A program made the position numbers and the translations under genes. Under the pieces are notes generated by a model. The model did not search any database. It saw only the letters and a list, made by a program, of their open reading frames with translations, and was not told the origin of the DNA. This document shows positions 17,677 to 28,462 of a DNA stretch of 64,000 nucleotides, in pieces (position 1 is the first letter of the stretch; each line of letters starts with the position of its first letter). This DNA comes from Alteraurantiacibacter aquimixticola (lineage in GTDB: Bacteria; Pseudomonadota; Alphaproteobacteria; Sphingomonadales; Sphingomonadaceae): NCBI RefSeq assembly GCF_004965515.1, contig NZ_SSHH01000002.1, positions 206,840 to 270,839 of the forward strand, in the 5' to 3' direction.

Positions 17677-18159
17677 ATGAACCGCTTCGATTTTACCCCC
17701 TATCGCCGTTCCACCGTCGGTTTCGACCGGCTGTTCGACCTGCTGGAGAAGCAGGCCCGCAACTCCGGCGGCGACAATTACCCGCCCTTCAACATCGAAC
17801 GTCGCGACGAGGACGAGTACCGTATCACCCTGGCGGTGGCCGGCTTCCGCGCGCAGGACCTAGACATTACCGCCCAGCAGAACCTGCTGGTCGTGCAGGG
17901 CAGGAAGCGCGACGAACAGCCCGGAGGCGACATGCTGCATGTCGGCATCGCCAATCGCGGTTTCGAGCGCCGCTTCGAATTGGCCGACTATGTCCGCGTC
18001 GCCAATGCGGACCTTGCCGATGGCCTGCTGGCGATCGACCTGGTGCGTGAAGTGCCCGAGGCGATGAAGCCGAAGAAGATCGCCATTGGCGGCCAGAAGA
18101 CGCTCGAAGTCGTCAAGGATGACAGCGAATCCGACGAGGATGCGGCCAACGCAGCCTGA
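17677..18159 (+). CDS. Small heat shock protein, Hsp20/IbpA family
   Basis: This 160-residue alpha-crystallin-type holdase binds unfolding proteins during heat stress. The N-terminus reads MNRFDFTPYRRSTVGFDRLF, typical of class A alphaproteobacterial small heat shock proteins. The alpha-crystallin domain spans about residues 35-125 (YPPFNIERRDEDEYRITLAV, then RGFERRFELADYVRVANADL and GLLAIDLVREVPE with the I-x-I/V-like tail). The C-terminal extension is acidic. The ATG at 17677 is supported by GGAGGA 10 bases upstream, the site masked by the ROSE hairpin; the ATG at 17659 would place that ribosome binding site inside the gene. It has its own heat-shock promoter. Confidence 0.95.
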   Translation: MNRFDFTPYRRSTVGFDRLFDLLEKQARNSGGDNYPPFNIERRDEDEYRITLAVAGFRAQDLDITAQQNLLVVQGRKRDEQPGGDMLHVGIANRGFERRFELADYVRVANADLADGLLAIDLVREVPEAMKPKKIAIGGQKTLEVVKDDSESDEDAANAA

Positions 18160-18516
18160 CGTCGCCACGTCACAACCAATCGTTTCATATAGAAAGTTCG
18201 GGGGCGGTACCGCAAGGCACCGCCCCCTCGACGCATTGCGCCGACCAGCCTCGGTAAACCAGCTCTCCGGGTCGCAATAGAGAGCCCGCCCCCCTTGGCA
18301 AGATCGGGCCGGAAGCATGCATCACAAGCCCCTGTTGATGCATTCGCGGCCGACCGAACTGCGTTCACTGCGCCAGACCACAAAGCATGTGTCTGATGCC
18401 CTTCACGTAGATCCGAGAATCGGAATTTCTTTGAATTCCCGTTATTCGCTGCTTTGCAGCAAGTGCAAGGGAAATTTCCTATACTATGCCAGATTGCGAC
18501 ATATGTTTGCGCAAAA
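18160..18516. other. 357-bp non-coding interval between hsp20 and pyrG
   Basis: No protein gene is supported. It holds a GC-rich stem-loop 40 bp after hsp20 (18200-18227, GGGGCGGT with ACCGCCCC) that lacks a T-run, an 8-bp inverted repeat ATGCATCA...TGATGCAT (18317-18343), and a locally AT-rich, hairpin-prone stretch (18405-18490) that includes a TATACT box. As the flanking genes converge, neither needs a promoter here. Confidence 0.55.
18200..18227 (+). terminator. GC-rich stem-loop downstream of hsp20
   Basis: GGGGGCGGT pairs with ACCGCCCCC around a central region containing CC-GCAA-GG. A T-tract is missing (CTCGACG follows), so termination efficiency is uncertain. Confidence 0.5.
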
Positions 18517-20214
<1,698 letters not shown>

Positions 20215-20310
20215 TCACCAGCGATCCACTATCCAGTGAACATGGGTGTCAGGAATGCATCACAACTGTGGCGCGATCGCGCCGCAATGACCTGCGGAAT
20301 GTGAAAGGGA

Positions 20311-20694
20311 TTATTCGGCGACGCCGCTAAGAGCATCGTCGGTCGCAGGTGCTTCCTCGCCAGCTTCGCCTTCCGCGTCCGCCGGGAACAAGCCCTCACC
20401 CGTTTCGGCAGGCATGGTAACCGACCGATCGAGCGACTGGTCGATCTCGCGCCCGCTGGTGGCGTTGATCGCCACGGCGGCAAGCGCGATGGAAAGCGTC
20501 ACGAAGAGCACCGCCAGCCACTTGGTGGTGCGGGTTAGGAAATCGGCCGCACCGCGCGCCGACATCAGGCCGCCGGGGCTGCCGCCACCGCCGATACCCA
20601 GTCCGCCACCTTCCGACCGCTGCATCAGTACGACGCAGACCAGCGCAAAGGCGACGATCGCCTGGACAACGGTGAGGAACAGGAAAAGGCTCAT
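20311..20694 (-). CDS. secG: Protein-export membrane protein SecG
   Basis: The protein has 127 residues with the two-helix topology of SecG: helix 1 near 3-22 (FLFLTVVQAIVAFALVCVVL), a glycine-rich cytoplasmic loop (QRSEGGGLGIGGGGSPGGLM), and helix 2 near 57-75 (KWLAVLFVTLSIALAAVAI). SecG is the small auxiliary subunit of the SecYEG translocon and assists SecA-driven preprotein export. A C-terminal acidic tail of about 45 residues (Glu/Ala-rich) exceeds the E. coli form but is common in alphaproteobacteria. It lies between tpiA and pyrG. Confidence 0.95.
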   Translation of the reverse strand: MSLFLFLTVVQAIVAFALVCVVLMQRSEGGGLGIGGGGSPGGLMSARGAADFLTRTTKWLAVLFVTLSIALAAVAINATSGREIDQSLDRSVTMPAETGEGLFPADAEGEAGEEAPATDDALSGVAE

Positions 20695-20762
20695 GGGATC
20701 AATCCAGGTCAGTCAGTCAGGCGCGCTATCTAGGCAATCTGCACGCCCGCGACAAGGTCGGC

Positions 20763-21524
20763 TCAGTTTTCCGGGGTTTCCGCAGCGGCAACGACGATGC
20801 CCAGGAAGCTGTCGGCGGTAAGACTGGCTCCGCCCACCAGCGCGCCGCCCACTTCGTCGGCGGCCAGTAGCTCGGCAGCGTTATCCGGCTTCACCGACCC
20901 GCCATAGAGGATGCGGATAGTGGCACCGGCTTCCTCGCCGTAGAATTCGTTAAGAACCTTGCGGATCGAGCAGTGCATGGCACCAACATCCTCGACCGTT
21001 GGGGTGCGTCCGGTACCGATGGCCCAGACAGGTTCATAGGCGACGGTGACCTTGGCAGCCACACCCTCGCCTTCGGGCAGCGAGCCCTTCAGCTGCTTGG
21101 CAACAACGCTCTCGGCCTTGCCGGCATCGCGCTGCTCTTCGGTTTCGCCCACGCAAGCGATCACGTTGAGGCCGGCCGCGATCGCGGAATCGGCCTTGGC
21201 ACGGACGTCGGCATCCTTTTCGCCATGATCAGCGCGGCGTTCACTGTGGCCCAGGATCACGAAACCGGCGCCAGCATCCTTCAGCATGGCTGCGGACACA
21301 TCGCCCGTATGCGCGCCGCCATCGGCCGGATGGCAATCCTGTGCGCCCACGCCGATCAGCGTCGCTTCCTTGCGCGTGGCGTGGATCAGCGTGAAGGGAG
21401 GCGCCAGCGCGACCTCGACCTTGATGAGTCGTTCCGCCGCCCGGTCGATCGCGCGCGCTTCGGCCAGCATGGCGCGCGTGCCATGCATCTTCCAGTTGCC
21501 AACAATATAGGGGCGCTCGGCCAT
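20763..21524 (-). CDS. tpiA: Triosephosphate isomerase
   Basis: This 253-residue TIM-barrel enzyme interconverts dihydroxyacetone phosphate and glyceraldehyde 3-phosphate in glycolysis and gluconeogenesis. Catalytic residues are visible: Lys12 in GNWKMHG, His in VILGHSERR (near 95) and Glu in VAYEPVWAIGTG (near 165). The phosphate-binding segment ILYGGSVKPDNAAEL and VGGASL close the barrel. Length and start are normal. It is the first gene of the tpiA-secG-pyrG group and is divergent from ppiD, sharing a 235-bp intergenic region. Confidence 0.97.
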   Translation of the reverse strand: MAERPYIVGNWKMHGTRAMLAEARAIDRAAERLIKVEVALAPPFTLIHATRKEATLIGVGAQDCHPADGGAHTGDVSAAMLKDAGAGFVILGHSERRADHGEKDADVRAKADSAIAAGLNVIACVGETEEQRDAGKAESVVAKQLKGSLPEGEGVAAKVTVAYEPVWAIGTGRTPTVEDVGAMHCSIRKVLNEFYGEEAGATIRILYGGSVKPDNAAELLAADEVGGALVGGASLTADSFLGIVVAAAETPEN

Positions 21525-21759
21525 TCTCGTACCTTGGACAAAATTATTGGTTAAGGGTTCCGCTACGGCGGAAAAGTCCCTGCCCGCTAGAGCGCCCTGC
21601 CCCGCTTGTCAAAGCTGCATTTCCACATTGTCGGCAAACCGCCCAATGCTGTTGCGGGCGCGCCGCAGGGGCGATAAAGCGCGAGCCCGACACATATATA
21701 CGATGGTCGCGCTCAGGGCACGGCATGTCGCAAAACCAGTAACGAGATCGCATCCACCC

Positions 21760-23691
21760 ATGCTCCAGCTTTTCCGTAACTTCTTCCGATCCAAGCTCGG
21801 GATCGTGGTGACTCTGGCCTTCCTGGGCCTGATCGCCTTTGCCTTTGCCAGTTCGGACGTCGCCAATACCGGCACTTTCGGCGGCGTTGCGGGCGGTGAC
21901 AGGGTTGCCGTGGTGGGTGACACCCGGATCGATACGAATGAGCTTGCACAGCGTGCCAGCGACGTTGTGGCGAACCTGCGCCAGGACAATCCCACGCTGA
22001 CCATGGAAGCCTTCATGGCGCAGGGCGGGCTGCAGACCACGCTGGACAGCCTGGTCAGCCGCGCAGCCATTGCCGAAGTCGCGCGCCGTTACGGCCTGCG
22101 CGCTGGCAACAGGCTGGTCGATTCCGAAATTGCCGCCAATCCCAACCTCCGCGGGTTGGACGGCCAGTTCAGCACCGAAAGCTTCCGCACGTTCCTGCGC
22201 CAGCAGGGCATTAGCGAGGATCGCTTCCGCGACGACGTCATGATGAACCTGTTCGTGCGGCAGGTTATCAATCCGGTGCAGATGATCCCGCAGCTTCCGG
22301 CCAGCATCAATCGCCGCTATGCCGAGCTGACGGCGGAAACGCGCACTGGCCAGGTCGCCGCCCTGCTTGCCGCCGACTATGCGCCCACCGGCGATCCCAC
22401 CGATGCGCAGCTCAAGGCCTATTACGAAGCGAACACCGACAACTATATCCGGCCCGAACGCCGGGTGGTACGCTATGCCATGTTCGGCGAGGAGGCCTTT
22501 GCCAACCTGCCCGCGCCGACCGAGGAGCAGATCGCAGAGCGCTATGAAGCAGATGCGCTGATTTATTCCGAGCGTGAGACCCGTACCTTCACCCAGCTGA
22601 TCGCAACCACACAGGCTGCCGCACAGGCAATCGTGGACGAGGTCAATTCGGGCGTCAGCCTGGAAGCTTCGGCGCGCAGCAAGGGGCTGAGCACCACGCC
22701 CATCCCCTCTACCAACAAGGAAGACCTTGCCGATCTGACCTCCGATGCGGTGGCCGGCGCAGCTTTTGCTGCCAGGGAAGGCGCGCTCTCCGCCCCCGCG
22801 CAAGGCGGGCTCGGCTGGTATGTCCTGAGGGTCAACGATGTCACTCGCCAGCCCGCACGCTCGCTGGCACAAGTGCGGGACGAGATCTCCGCCACCCTCG
22901 CCGCCGAACAGCGCCGCGTGGCGATGAACGACGCGACGAGGGAGATCGAGGACGAATTCGCCACCGGCGGCAGCCTCTCCGAAGTGGCCACACGCCTCGG
23001 CCTCGAAGTGCAGACCACGCCTCCGCTCACCGCAGCAGGTCGGGTATATGGCAGCGCGGAAACCGCCCCGCAGGTGCTGGCGCCGATTATCCCGGTCGCA
23101 TTCCAGATGGAAGAAGCCGAGCCGCAACTGGCAGAAGCCGTGCCGGGCCGGGTCTTCATCATCTATGACGTGTCGGACATCACCCGCTCCGCCGTCGCGC
23201 CGCTCTCCGACATTCGCGAGGATGTGACGCTCGCCTGGCGCGCCGCCACCGGCCTCGATGCAGCAGGCGAAGCCGCCGCGCGGGTGATGGAGCGGATCGA
23301 GGCGGGCAGCACGCTCGCCGACGCCCTGCGCGCCGAGGAGAAGTCCATCCGCGCGCCAAACCGTGTCACGCTCAATCGCCAGCAAGTCGATGCAGCTGGC
23401 GGCGCCACGCGGGAAATCGCACTGTTCTTCTCGATGGCAGAGGGCACTACGCGCCCCCTCCAGTCCGAGGAAACGGGCGCCTGGTTCATCGTCCAGCTTG
23501 AGGACATCGAGGCGCCCGAACTCGCCGACAATTCCCCGGTGATCGCACAGACGCGCCAGGGCCTGCTGCCACTGGTCCCGCAGGAACTGACCGAACAGCT
23601 GATCGCCGCGCTCGAAAGCGAAGTCGAAATCGAGATCAACGATGCCGCGGTCGAAGCGGTCGCCGCGCAGCTGTCCGGACGCACGAATTGA
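21760..23691 (+). CDS. ppiD: Peptidylprolyl isomerase PpiD-like, SurA N-terminal-domain periplasmic foldase
   Basis: The protein has 643 residues with a single N-terminal membrane anchor (about 12-32, KLGIVVTLAFLGLIAFAFAS). A SurA-N-like helical chaperone region follows (about 60-230), and then one or more parvulin-type rotamase domains, including QGGLGWYVLRVNDVTRQPAR near residue 350. The family folds outer-membrane and periplasmic proteins at the Sec exit site. The start at 21760 gives MLQLFRNFFRSKLGIVV, the usual PpiD beginning; the frame is open another 213 bp upstream without a ribosome binding site. The stop codon overlaps the TTG start of trpE (TTGA), so foldase and tryptophan genes are co-transcribed. 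Confidence 0.9.
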   Translation: MLQLFRNFFRSKLGIVVTLAFLGLIAFAFASSDVANTGTFGGVAGGDRVAVVGDTRIDTNELAQRASDVVANLRQDNPTLTMEAFMAQGGLQTTLDSLVSRAAIAEVARRYGLRAGNRLVDSEIAANPNLRGLDGQFSTESFRTFLRQQGISEDRFRDDVMMNLFVRQVINPVQMIPQLPASINRRYAELTAETRTGQVAALLAADYAPTGDPTDAQLKAYYEANTDNYIRPERRVVRYAMFGEEAFANLPAPTEEQIAERYEADALIYSERETRTFTQLIATTQAAAQAIVDEVNSGVSLEASARSKGLSTTPIPSTNKEDLADLTSDAVAGAAFAAREGALSAPAQGGLGWYVLRVNDVTRQPARSLAQVRDEISATLAAEQRRVAMNDATREIEDEFATGGSLSEVATRLGLEVQTTPPLTAAGRVYGSAETAPQVLAPIIPVAFQMEEAEPQLAEAVPGRVFIIYDVSDITRSAVAPLSDIREDVTLAWRAATGLDAAGEAAARVMERIEAGSTLADALRAEEKSIRAPNRVTLNRQQVDAAGGATREIALFFSMAEGTTRPLQSEETGAWFIVQLEDIEAPELADNSPVIAQTRQGLLPLVPQELTEQLIAALESEVEIEINDAAVEAVAAQLSGRTN

Positions 23692-25232
23692 CGGGGGCGA
23701 GCCTGACCGCAGCGCCTCCCCTTCACGCTGGCGTCGAAAACGCCGCCGCTGCGCATGCAAACCTCGCGGCAGGCCAGCACGCGCTCGTCTGGCGGCGGAT
23801 CGTCGCGGACACGGAAACGCCGGTCGGCGCGGCGCTCAAGCTGATCGAGCCGGGGCGCGGCGACTTTCTTCTCGAATCGGTCGAAGGCGGGGAAATCGTC
23901 GGCCGCTATTCGCTGCTGGGTCTCGACCCCGACCTGATGTTCCGCGCAACCGGCGCAAGCTGCGAGGTCAATCGCAACTGGCGCCATGATCGCGAGGCCT
24001 ATGAGCCGCTGCCGGGCAACAGCCTCGATGAATTGCGCGCTCTGGCCAAGAGCTGCCGCATCGATGTGCCCAAGGCGCTGCCGCCAGCCCTAGCCTGCCT
24101 GGTCGGCTATTTCGGCTATGAGACCATCGGCCTGGTCGAAAAGCTGCCGCGCGCGCCGCAAAGCGAGCTGGCGCTGCCCGACATGCTGTTTGCGCGCCCC
24201 ACGCTGGTGCTGGTGTTCGACAATTTGTCCGACAGCCTGTTCTGCATCGCGCCGCTCTGGGCTGGCGGCAATGATCCGGACCGCGCCATCGAGAGCGCCG
24301 GAGAACGCATCGACGAGACCCTGCGCAAGCTGGGCGAGGCCGTACCGCCTGCCGACCGCGCCTTCGACTTGCCGGAGATGGACCTCGAAGCGGTAATGGA
24401 CCCCGTCGATTACGAGCGCATCGTATTGAAGGCGAAGGACTACATCACCGCCGGCGATATCTTCCAGGTGGTGCTGGCGCAGCGCTTCACCTGCCCCTTC
24501 CCGCTGCCGCCTTTCGCGCTCTATCGCGCATTGCGGCGTGTGAACCCCTCGCCCTTCCTCTATTTCCTCGACCTGCCCGGTTTCGCCGTGGTGGGATCGA
24601 GCCCGGAAATCCTCGTCCGCGTGCGTGATGGAGAGGTGACCATCCGCCCGATCGCCGGTACCCGTCCGCGCGGGAAGACCGAGGAAGAGGATCGCGAGAA
24701 CGAGCGCAGCCTGCTCGCCGATCCCAAGGAATGCGCCGAGCACCTGATGCTGCTCGATTTGGGCCGCAACGATGTCGGCCGCGTCGCCGCGCCGGACAGC
24801 GTGAAGGTGACAGCCAGCTTCACGATCGAGCGCTACAGCCACGTGATGCATATCGTCAGCAATGTCATCGGACGCCTCGCTCCCGATCACGACGCGCTCG
24901 ACGCCCTCTTCGCAGGCTTCCCGGCAGGCACAGTCTCGGGCGCTCCCAAGGTCCGCGCCTGCCAGATCATTGCGGAGCTGGAGCCGGAAACGCGCGGCCC
25001 TTATGCCGGCGGTGTCGGCTATTTCGCACCCGATGGCTCGGTGGATAGCTGCATCGTGCTGCGCACTGCCGTGGTGAAGGATGGCGTGATGCATGTGCAG
25101 GCAGGCGCAGGCATCGTTGCCGACAGCGATCCGGACTATGAGGCCGCCGAATGCCGCCAGAAAGCGAGCGCGCTTGTCGCCGCCGCCAGGGAGGCCGCCC
25201 GCGTGGCGAGCGAGCCTAGCTTCGGTCAGTGA
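23688..25232 (+). CDS. trpE: Anthranilate synthase component I
   Basis: The 514-residue chorismate-using subunit makes anthranilate with ammonia supplied by TrpG, the first step of tryptophan synthesis. The N-terminal domain (about 30-190) carries the Trp-feedback region (LLESVEGGEIVGRYSLLG, the LLES element). The chorismate-binding domain (about 230-505) shows RPIAGTRPRGKT, LLDLGRNDVGRV, FPAGTVSGAPKVRAC and the C-terminal GAGIVADSDPDYE. The start is a TTG overlapping the ppiD stop. Its own stop overlaps the GTG of the next gene (GTGA), so it is coupled at both ends. No leader peptide or attenuator is present, which suggests regulation elsewhere or mainly by feedback inhibition. Confidence 0.97.
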   Translation: MTGASLTAAPPLHAGVENAAAAHANLAAGQHALVWRRIVADTETPVGAALKLIEPGRGDFLLESVEGGEIVGRYSLLGLDPDLMFRATGASCEVNRNWRHDREAYEPLPGNSLDELRALAKSCRIDVPKALPPALACLVGYFGYETIGLVEKLPRAPQSELALPDMLFARPTLVLVFDNLSDSLFCIAPLWAGGNDPDRAIESAGERIDETLRKLGEAVPPADRAFDLPEMDLEAVMDPVDYERIVLKAKDYITAGDIFQVVLAQRFTCPFPLPPFALYRALRRVNPSPFLYFLDLPGFAVVGSSPEILVRVRDGEVTIRPIAGTRPRGKTEEEDRENERSLLADPKECAEHLMLLDLGRNDVGRVAAPDSVKVTASFTIERYSHVMHIVSNVIGRLAPDHDALDALFAGFPAGTVSGAPKVRACQIIAELEPETRGPYAGGVGYFAPDGSVDSCIVLRTAVVKDGVMHVQAGAGIVADSDPDYEAAECRQKASALVAAAREAARVASEPSFGQ

Positions 25233-26029
25233 GGTTTGCCCGATTTACCCTCCTCGCTGCCCTGTTGACCCTTGCGGGCTGTAACACGCGCGAACTCGAC
25301 GAGGCGGGCAATCCGATTACCGATGAGCCGGAGGTTTCCAGCCCCTGCGTACCGGTCGTCTTCGAGCAGACACCGCTGACTCATTGCACCGCCGATCCCG
25401 CGCGACATGCCATCCGCATGGTGGAAAGCGACGCCAACGGAAACCCGCTGCGCAGCTTCGCTACCTATGCCGCCGCGCGCCCGTCCGGCGCGCCGCCCGT
25501 CGCCTTCGCGATGAATGGCGGCATGTATGGCGAGGATGGCCATGCCATCGGCTACTACGTCGAGAACCGGCAGCGCCTGAAAAGCCTCAACCGCCGCGAG
25601 GGGCCGGGCAATTTCCACATGCTGCCCAATGGCGTCTTCTTCGGCGAGGCATCAACGGATTGGGACGTCTGGGACACCGAACGCTTCGCCAACGATATCG
25701 GGGACAGGCCGCAATTCGCCACCCAGTCCGGTCCCATGCTGGTGATTGCGGGAGAACTGCACCCGCAATTCGCGCCCGATGGCGACTCGCTCCGCATCCG
25801 CAACGGTGTGGGCATCGACCCGGCAGGCCGCGCGCATTTCGTGATCAGCGAGGCACCGGTGAGCTTCGGCCGCTTCGCCCGCTATTTCCGCGACGTGGCG
25901 GGCACGCCCAACGCCTTGTTCCTCGACGGCAGTGTCTCGCAGTTATGGGACCCTGCACGCGGTCGGATGGATAGTGGCGCGGCGCTTGGCCCAATGATCA
26001 TTGTGGAAATGCGCGAGAATGGCGAATAA
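25229..26029 (+). CDS. Phosphodiester glycosidase (NAGPA/DUF2233-like) lipoprotein inside the trp operon
   Basis: The 266-residue protein starts at a GTG overlapping the trpE stop. A lipoprotein signal is clear ([14 protein letters not shown], lipobox ending at Cys18). The mature part has the family motifs [20 protein letters not shown] (near 92), [13 protein letters not shown] (near 130), [16 protein letters not shown] (near 168), RIRNGVGID (near 190) and [15 protein letters not shown] (near 230). The fold is that of N-acetylglucosamine-1-phosphodiester alpha-N-acetylglucosaminidase, which cleaves sugar-phosphate diesters. It is probably anchored in the periplasm. It separates trpE from trpG, which begins 10 bp after its stop. 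A link to tryptophan metabolism is not obvious. Confidence 0.88.
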   Translation: MRFARFTLLAALLTLAGCNTRELDEAGNPITDEPEVSSPCVPVVFEQTPLTHCTADPARHAIRMVESDANGNPLRSFATYAAARPSGAPPVAFAMNGGMYGEDGHAIGYYVENRQRLKSLNRREGPGNFHMLPNGVFFGEASTDWDVWDTERFANDIGDRPQFATQSGPMLVIAGELHPQFAPDGDSLRIRNGVGIDPAGRAHFVISEAPVSFGRFARYFRDVAGTPNALFLDGSVSQLWDPARGRMDSGAALGPMIIVEMRENGE

Positions 26030-26039
26030 GGGCTCTGCC

Positions 26040-26639
26040 ATGATCCTTGTAATCGACAATTACGACAGCTTCACCTTCAACCTGGTCCACTACGTGATGG
26101 AACTGGGCGCGGATGTGGTGGTGAAGCGCAATGACGCCATTACCGTGGAAGAGGCGCTGGCGATGAAGCCGCAGGGCGTGCTCATCTCACCCGGCCCCTG
26201 CACGCCCAATGAGGCGGGCATCAGTCTCGACCTCGTGGCAGCCTGCGCAGAAAAGGGCATCCCGCTGCTGGGCGTGTGCCTGGGCCACCAGTCGATCGGC
26301 CAGCATTTCGGCGGCAAGGTGGTGCGCGGCGGGCTGATGCACGGCAAGACTTCCCCCGTGGACCATGACAATAGCGGCGTCTTCAAGGGCATTCCCTCGC
26401 CCTATACCGCCACGCGCTATCACTCGCTGATCGTGGAGGACATTCCCGATTGCCTGCTGGTCAATGCCACCAGCGAAACGCCGGGTATCGACGGTACGGC
26501 GGTGATGGGTTTTCGCCATAAGGACCTGCCGATCCACGGCGTGCAGTTCCACCCGGAAAGCATCGCCACCGAGCACGGCCATGCACTGCTGGCCAATTTC
26601 CTCGAGATCTGCGGCATCGAGACGAAAGAAGCCGCATGA
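26040..26639 (+). CDS. trpG: Anthranilate synthase component II (glutamine amidotransferase)
   Basis: The 199-residue class I amidotransferase hydrolyses glutamine and passes ammonia to TrpE. It starts [18 protein letters not shown], the standard N-terminus. The nucleophile Cys lies in [20 protein letters not shown] (near residue 79), and the His-Glu pair in [15 protein letters not shown] (near 169-171). PabA-like dual use with aminodeoxychorismate synthase is possible, but position in the trp cluster favours TrpG. The stop overlaps the ATG of trpD (ATGA). The ATG at 26040 is used because upstream in-frame codons lie inside the preceding gene. Confidence 0.96.
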   Translation: MILVIDNYDSFTFNLVHYVMELGADVVVKRNDAITVEEALAMKPQGVLISPGPCTPNEAGISLDLVAACAEKGIPLLGVCLGHQSIGQHFGGKVVRGGLMHGKTSPVDHDNSGVFKGIPSPYTATRYHSLIVEDIPDCLLVNATSETPGIDGTAVMGFRHKDLPIHGVQFHPESIATEHGHALLANFLEICGIETKEAA

Positions 26640-27601
26640 GCCTGTCCTTCTCCGAAGCCGAGGCGCTGTTCGCGCGCATGCTCGATGGCGAGATGTCGGA
26701 GGAGGAAATCCGCGACACGCTGGTGACGCTGGCCGATCGCGGAGAGACCGCGCAGGAAATCGCCGGCGCCGCAAGAGCTATGCGCGACCGCATGGTGCGC
26801 GTCTCCGGCCCGCAGAATGCCATCGACGTTTGCGGCACCGGGGGCGACGGGCAGCATTCGCTCAATATCTCCACCGCCGTGGCACTGGTGGTCGCCGCTT
26901 GTGACGTGCCGGTGGCCAAGCATGGCAATCGCGCGGCGAGCTCCAAGGCGGGTGCGGCGGATACGCTGGAAGCGCTCGGCCTCGATCTCGACAAGGCCGC
27001 TGCCGTCTCGGGAAAGACGCTGAACGAGATCGGGATTACTTTCCTCTTCGCGCAGGCGCATCATCCGGCGATGAAATATGTGATGCCGATCCGCAAGGCG
27101 CTGGGCCGCCGCACGATCTTCAACCTGCTCGGCCCGATCGCCAATCCGGCCGGGGTCTCGCGCCAGCTAATCGGCATTGCCAATCCTGGCTATGTCGAGA
27201 CCTATCGCGATGCGATGAAGCTGCTGGGCATGAGCAAGGTGATGATCGTTTCGGGCATGGAGGGGCTGGACGAAATTTCCATCGCCGGACCCACGCGCAT
27301 CGCCACTATCGGGATTGACGGTATTCCAACCGAAATCACGCCCGAGGATGCGGGCTTGCCGCGCCATTCGCTCGACGCCATTCGCGGCGGTGATGCGGCC
27401 TTCAACGCAGCCGCGCTTCGCCGCCTGCTCGAAGGCGAAGAGGGCGCCTATCGCGATGCCGTGCTGCTCAATGCGGCGGGCGCGCTGATTGTGGCGGGTG
27501 AAGCTTCGACCTGGGAAGAAGGCGTGGAGGAAGCGGCCGAGGCGATCGACAAGGGTCTTGCCAAGGCGCTGCTCGATTGCTGGATCGCGGCGGCCCAATG
27601 A
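26636..27601 (+). CDS. trpD: Anthranilate phosphoribosyltransferase
   Basis: The 321-residue enzyme transfers the phosphoribosyl group from PRPP to anthranilate, step two of tryptophan synthesis. Diagnostic elements are the PRPP loop [16 protein letters not shown] (near 65-80), [20 protein letters not shown] (near 98-117) with its Arg/Ser phosphate ligands, and [20 protein letters not shown] (near 142). The helical N-terminal domain precedes the Rossmann-like C-terminal domain. Length is typical. It is coupled at both ends: ATGA with trpG upstream and ATGA with trpC downstream. Confidence 0.97.
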   Translation: MSLSFSEAEALFARMLDGEMSEEEIRDTLVTLADRGETAQEIAGAARAMRDRMVRVSGPQNAIDVCGTGGDGQHSLNISTAVALVVAACDVPVAKHGNRAASSKAGAADTLEALGLDLDKAAAVSGKTLNEIGITFLFAQAHHPAMKYVMPIRKALGRRTIFNLLGPIANPAGVSRQLIGIANPGYVETYRDAMKLLGMSKVMIVSGMEGLDEISIAGPTRIATIGIDGIPTEITPEDAGLPRHSLDAIRGGDAAFNAAALRRLLEGEEGAYRDAVLLNAAGALIVAGEASTWEEGVEEAAEAIDKGLAKALLDCWIAAAQ

Positions 27602-28386
27602 CCAACAAGCTGATCGAAATCTGCGCCACCAAGCGCGAGGAAGTTGCCGCGCGTAAGGCGGAGGCGACCGTCGCCGACCTCGACGCCCGTGCCAGCGAAC
27701 AAAGCGCGCCGCGTGGCTTCGAAGCGGCACTTCGGGCCAAGGCCGCGGACGGCTTCGCGCTGATTGCGGAGATCAAGAAGGCAAGCCCTTCCAAGGGCCT
27801 TATTCGCGCCGACTTCCGCCCGCACCAGCACGCGATGGAATATGAAAAGGGCGGTGCGGCCTGCCTCTCCGTCCTTACCGATGCGCCCTATTTCCAGGGG
27901 CACGAGGACTTCCTGATCGAAGCGCGCGCCAGCTGCGCCCTGCCCGTGCTGCGCAAGGATTTCATGGTCGATCCTTGGCAGGTCGCGGAAGCCCGCGCCA
28001 TAGGGGCGGATGCGATCCTGATCATTGTCGCCGCGCTGGAAGATGCCGAGATGGCGGAGATCGAGGCGGCTGCCGTGGAACGCGGCATGGATGTACTGGT
28101 CGAGGTCCATGACGAAGCCGAGATGGAACGCGCAGCGCGGCTCACGTCTCGGCTGATCGGCGTGAACAATCGCGACCTCAGGACATTCGTGACCGATCTT
28201 GCCACCACCGAAAGGCTGGCCCCGCTCGCACCCGAAGGCACGCTGCTGGTGGGCGAAAGCGGGATCAACAACCATGCCGACTGCCAGCGGCTCGCCAAGT
28301 CCGGCGTGCGAACCTTCCTGGTAGGCGAAAGCCTGATGCGGCAGGAGGATGTCTCCGCCGCCACGCGCGCCCTCTTGGGCCTGTAA
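27598..28386 (+). CDS. trpC: Indole-3-glycerol-phosphate synthase
   Basis: The 262-residue TIM-barrel enzyme closes the pyrrole ring of indole by decarboxylation of carboxyphenylamino-deoxyribulose phosphate. Motifs include [19 protein letters not shown] (catalytic Lys, near residues 48-60), [15 protein letters not shown] (near 117), [12 protein letters not shown] (near 183) and [14 protein letters not shown] (near 217). The start at 27598 overlaps the trpD stop (ATGA). It is monofunctional, with no TrpF fused; trpF, trpB and trpA are outside the window, as is usual for alphaproteobacteria. The operon appears to end here. Confidence 0.97.
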   Translation: MTNKLIEICATKREEVAARKAEATVADLDARASEQSAPRGFEAALRAKAADGFALIAEIKKASPSKGLIRADFRPHQHAMEYEKGGAACLSVLTDAPYFQGHEDFLIEARASCALPVLRKDFMVDPWQVAEARAIGADAILIIVAALEDAEMAEIEAAAVERGMDVLVEVHDEAEMERAARLTSRLIGVNNRDLRTFVTDLATTERLAPLAPEGTLLVGESGINNHADCQRLAKSGVRTFLVGESLMRQEDVSAATRALLGL

Positions 28387-28462
28387 TCCTGTAATATTTG
28401 CGCTTTACCTCTGCCGTTTCCGGGGCAATGGTGGTTTCAGACGATAATATCAGGAGGATTGC

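Noticed and set aside
21544-23760. A 738-codon frame antisense to ppiD
   Set aside because: Same compositional artefact; no recognisable motif, and it spans the tpiA promoter and the trpE start.
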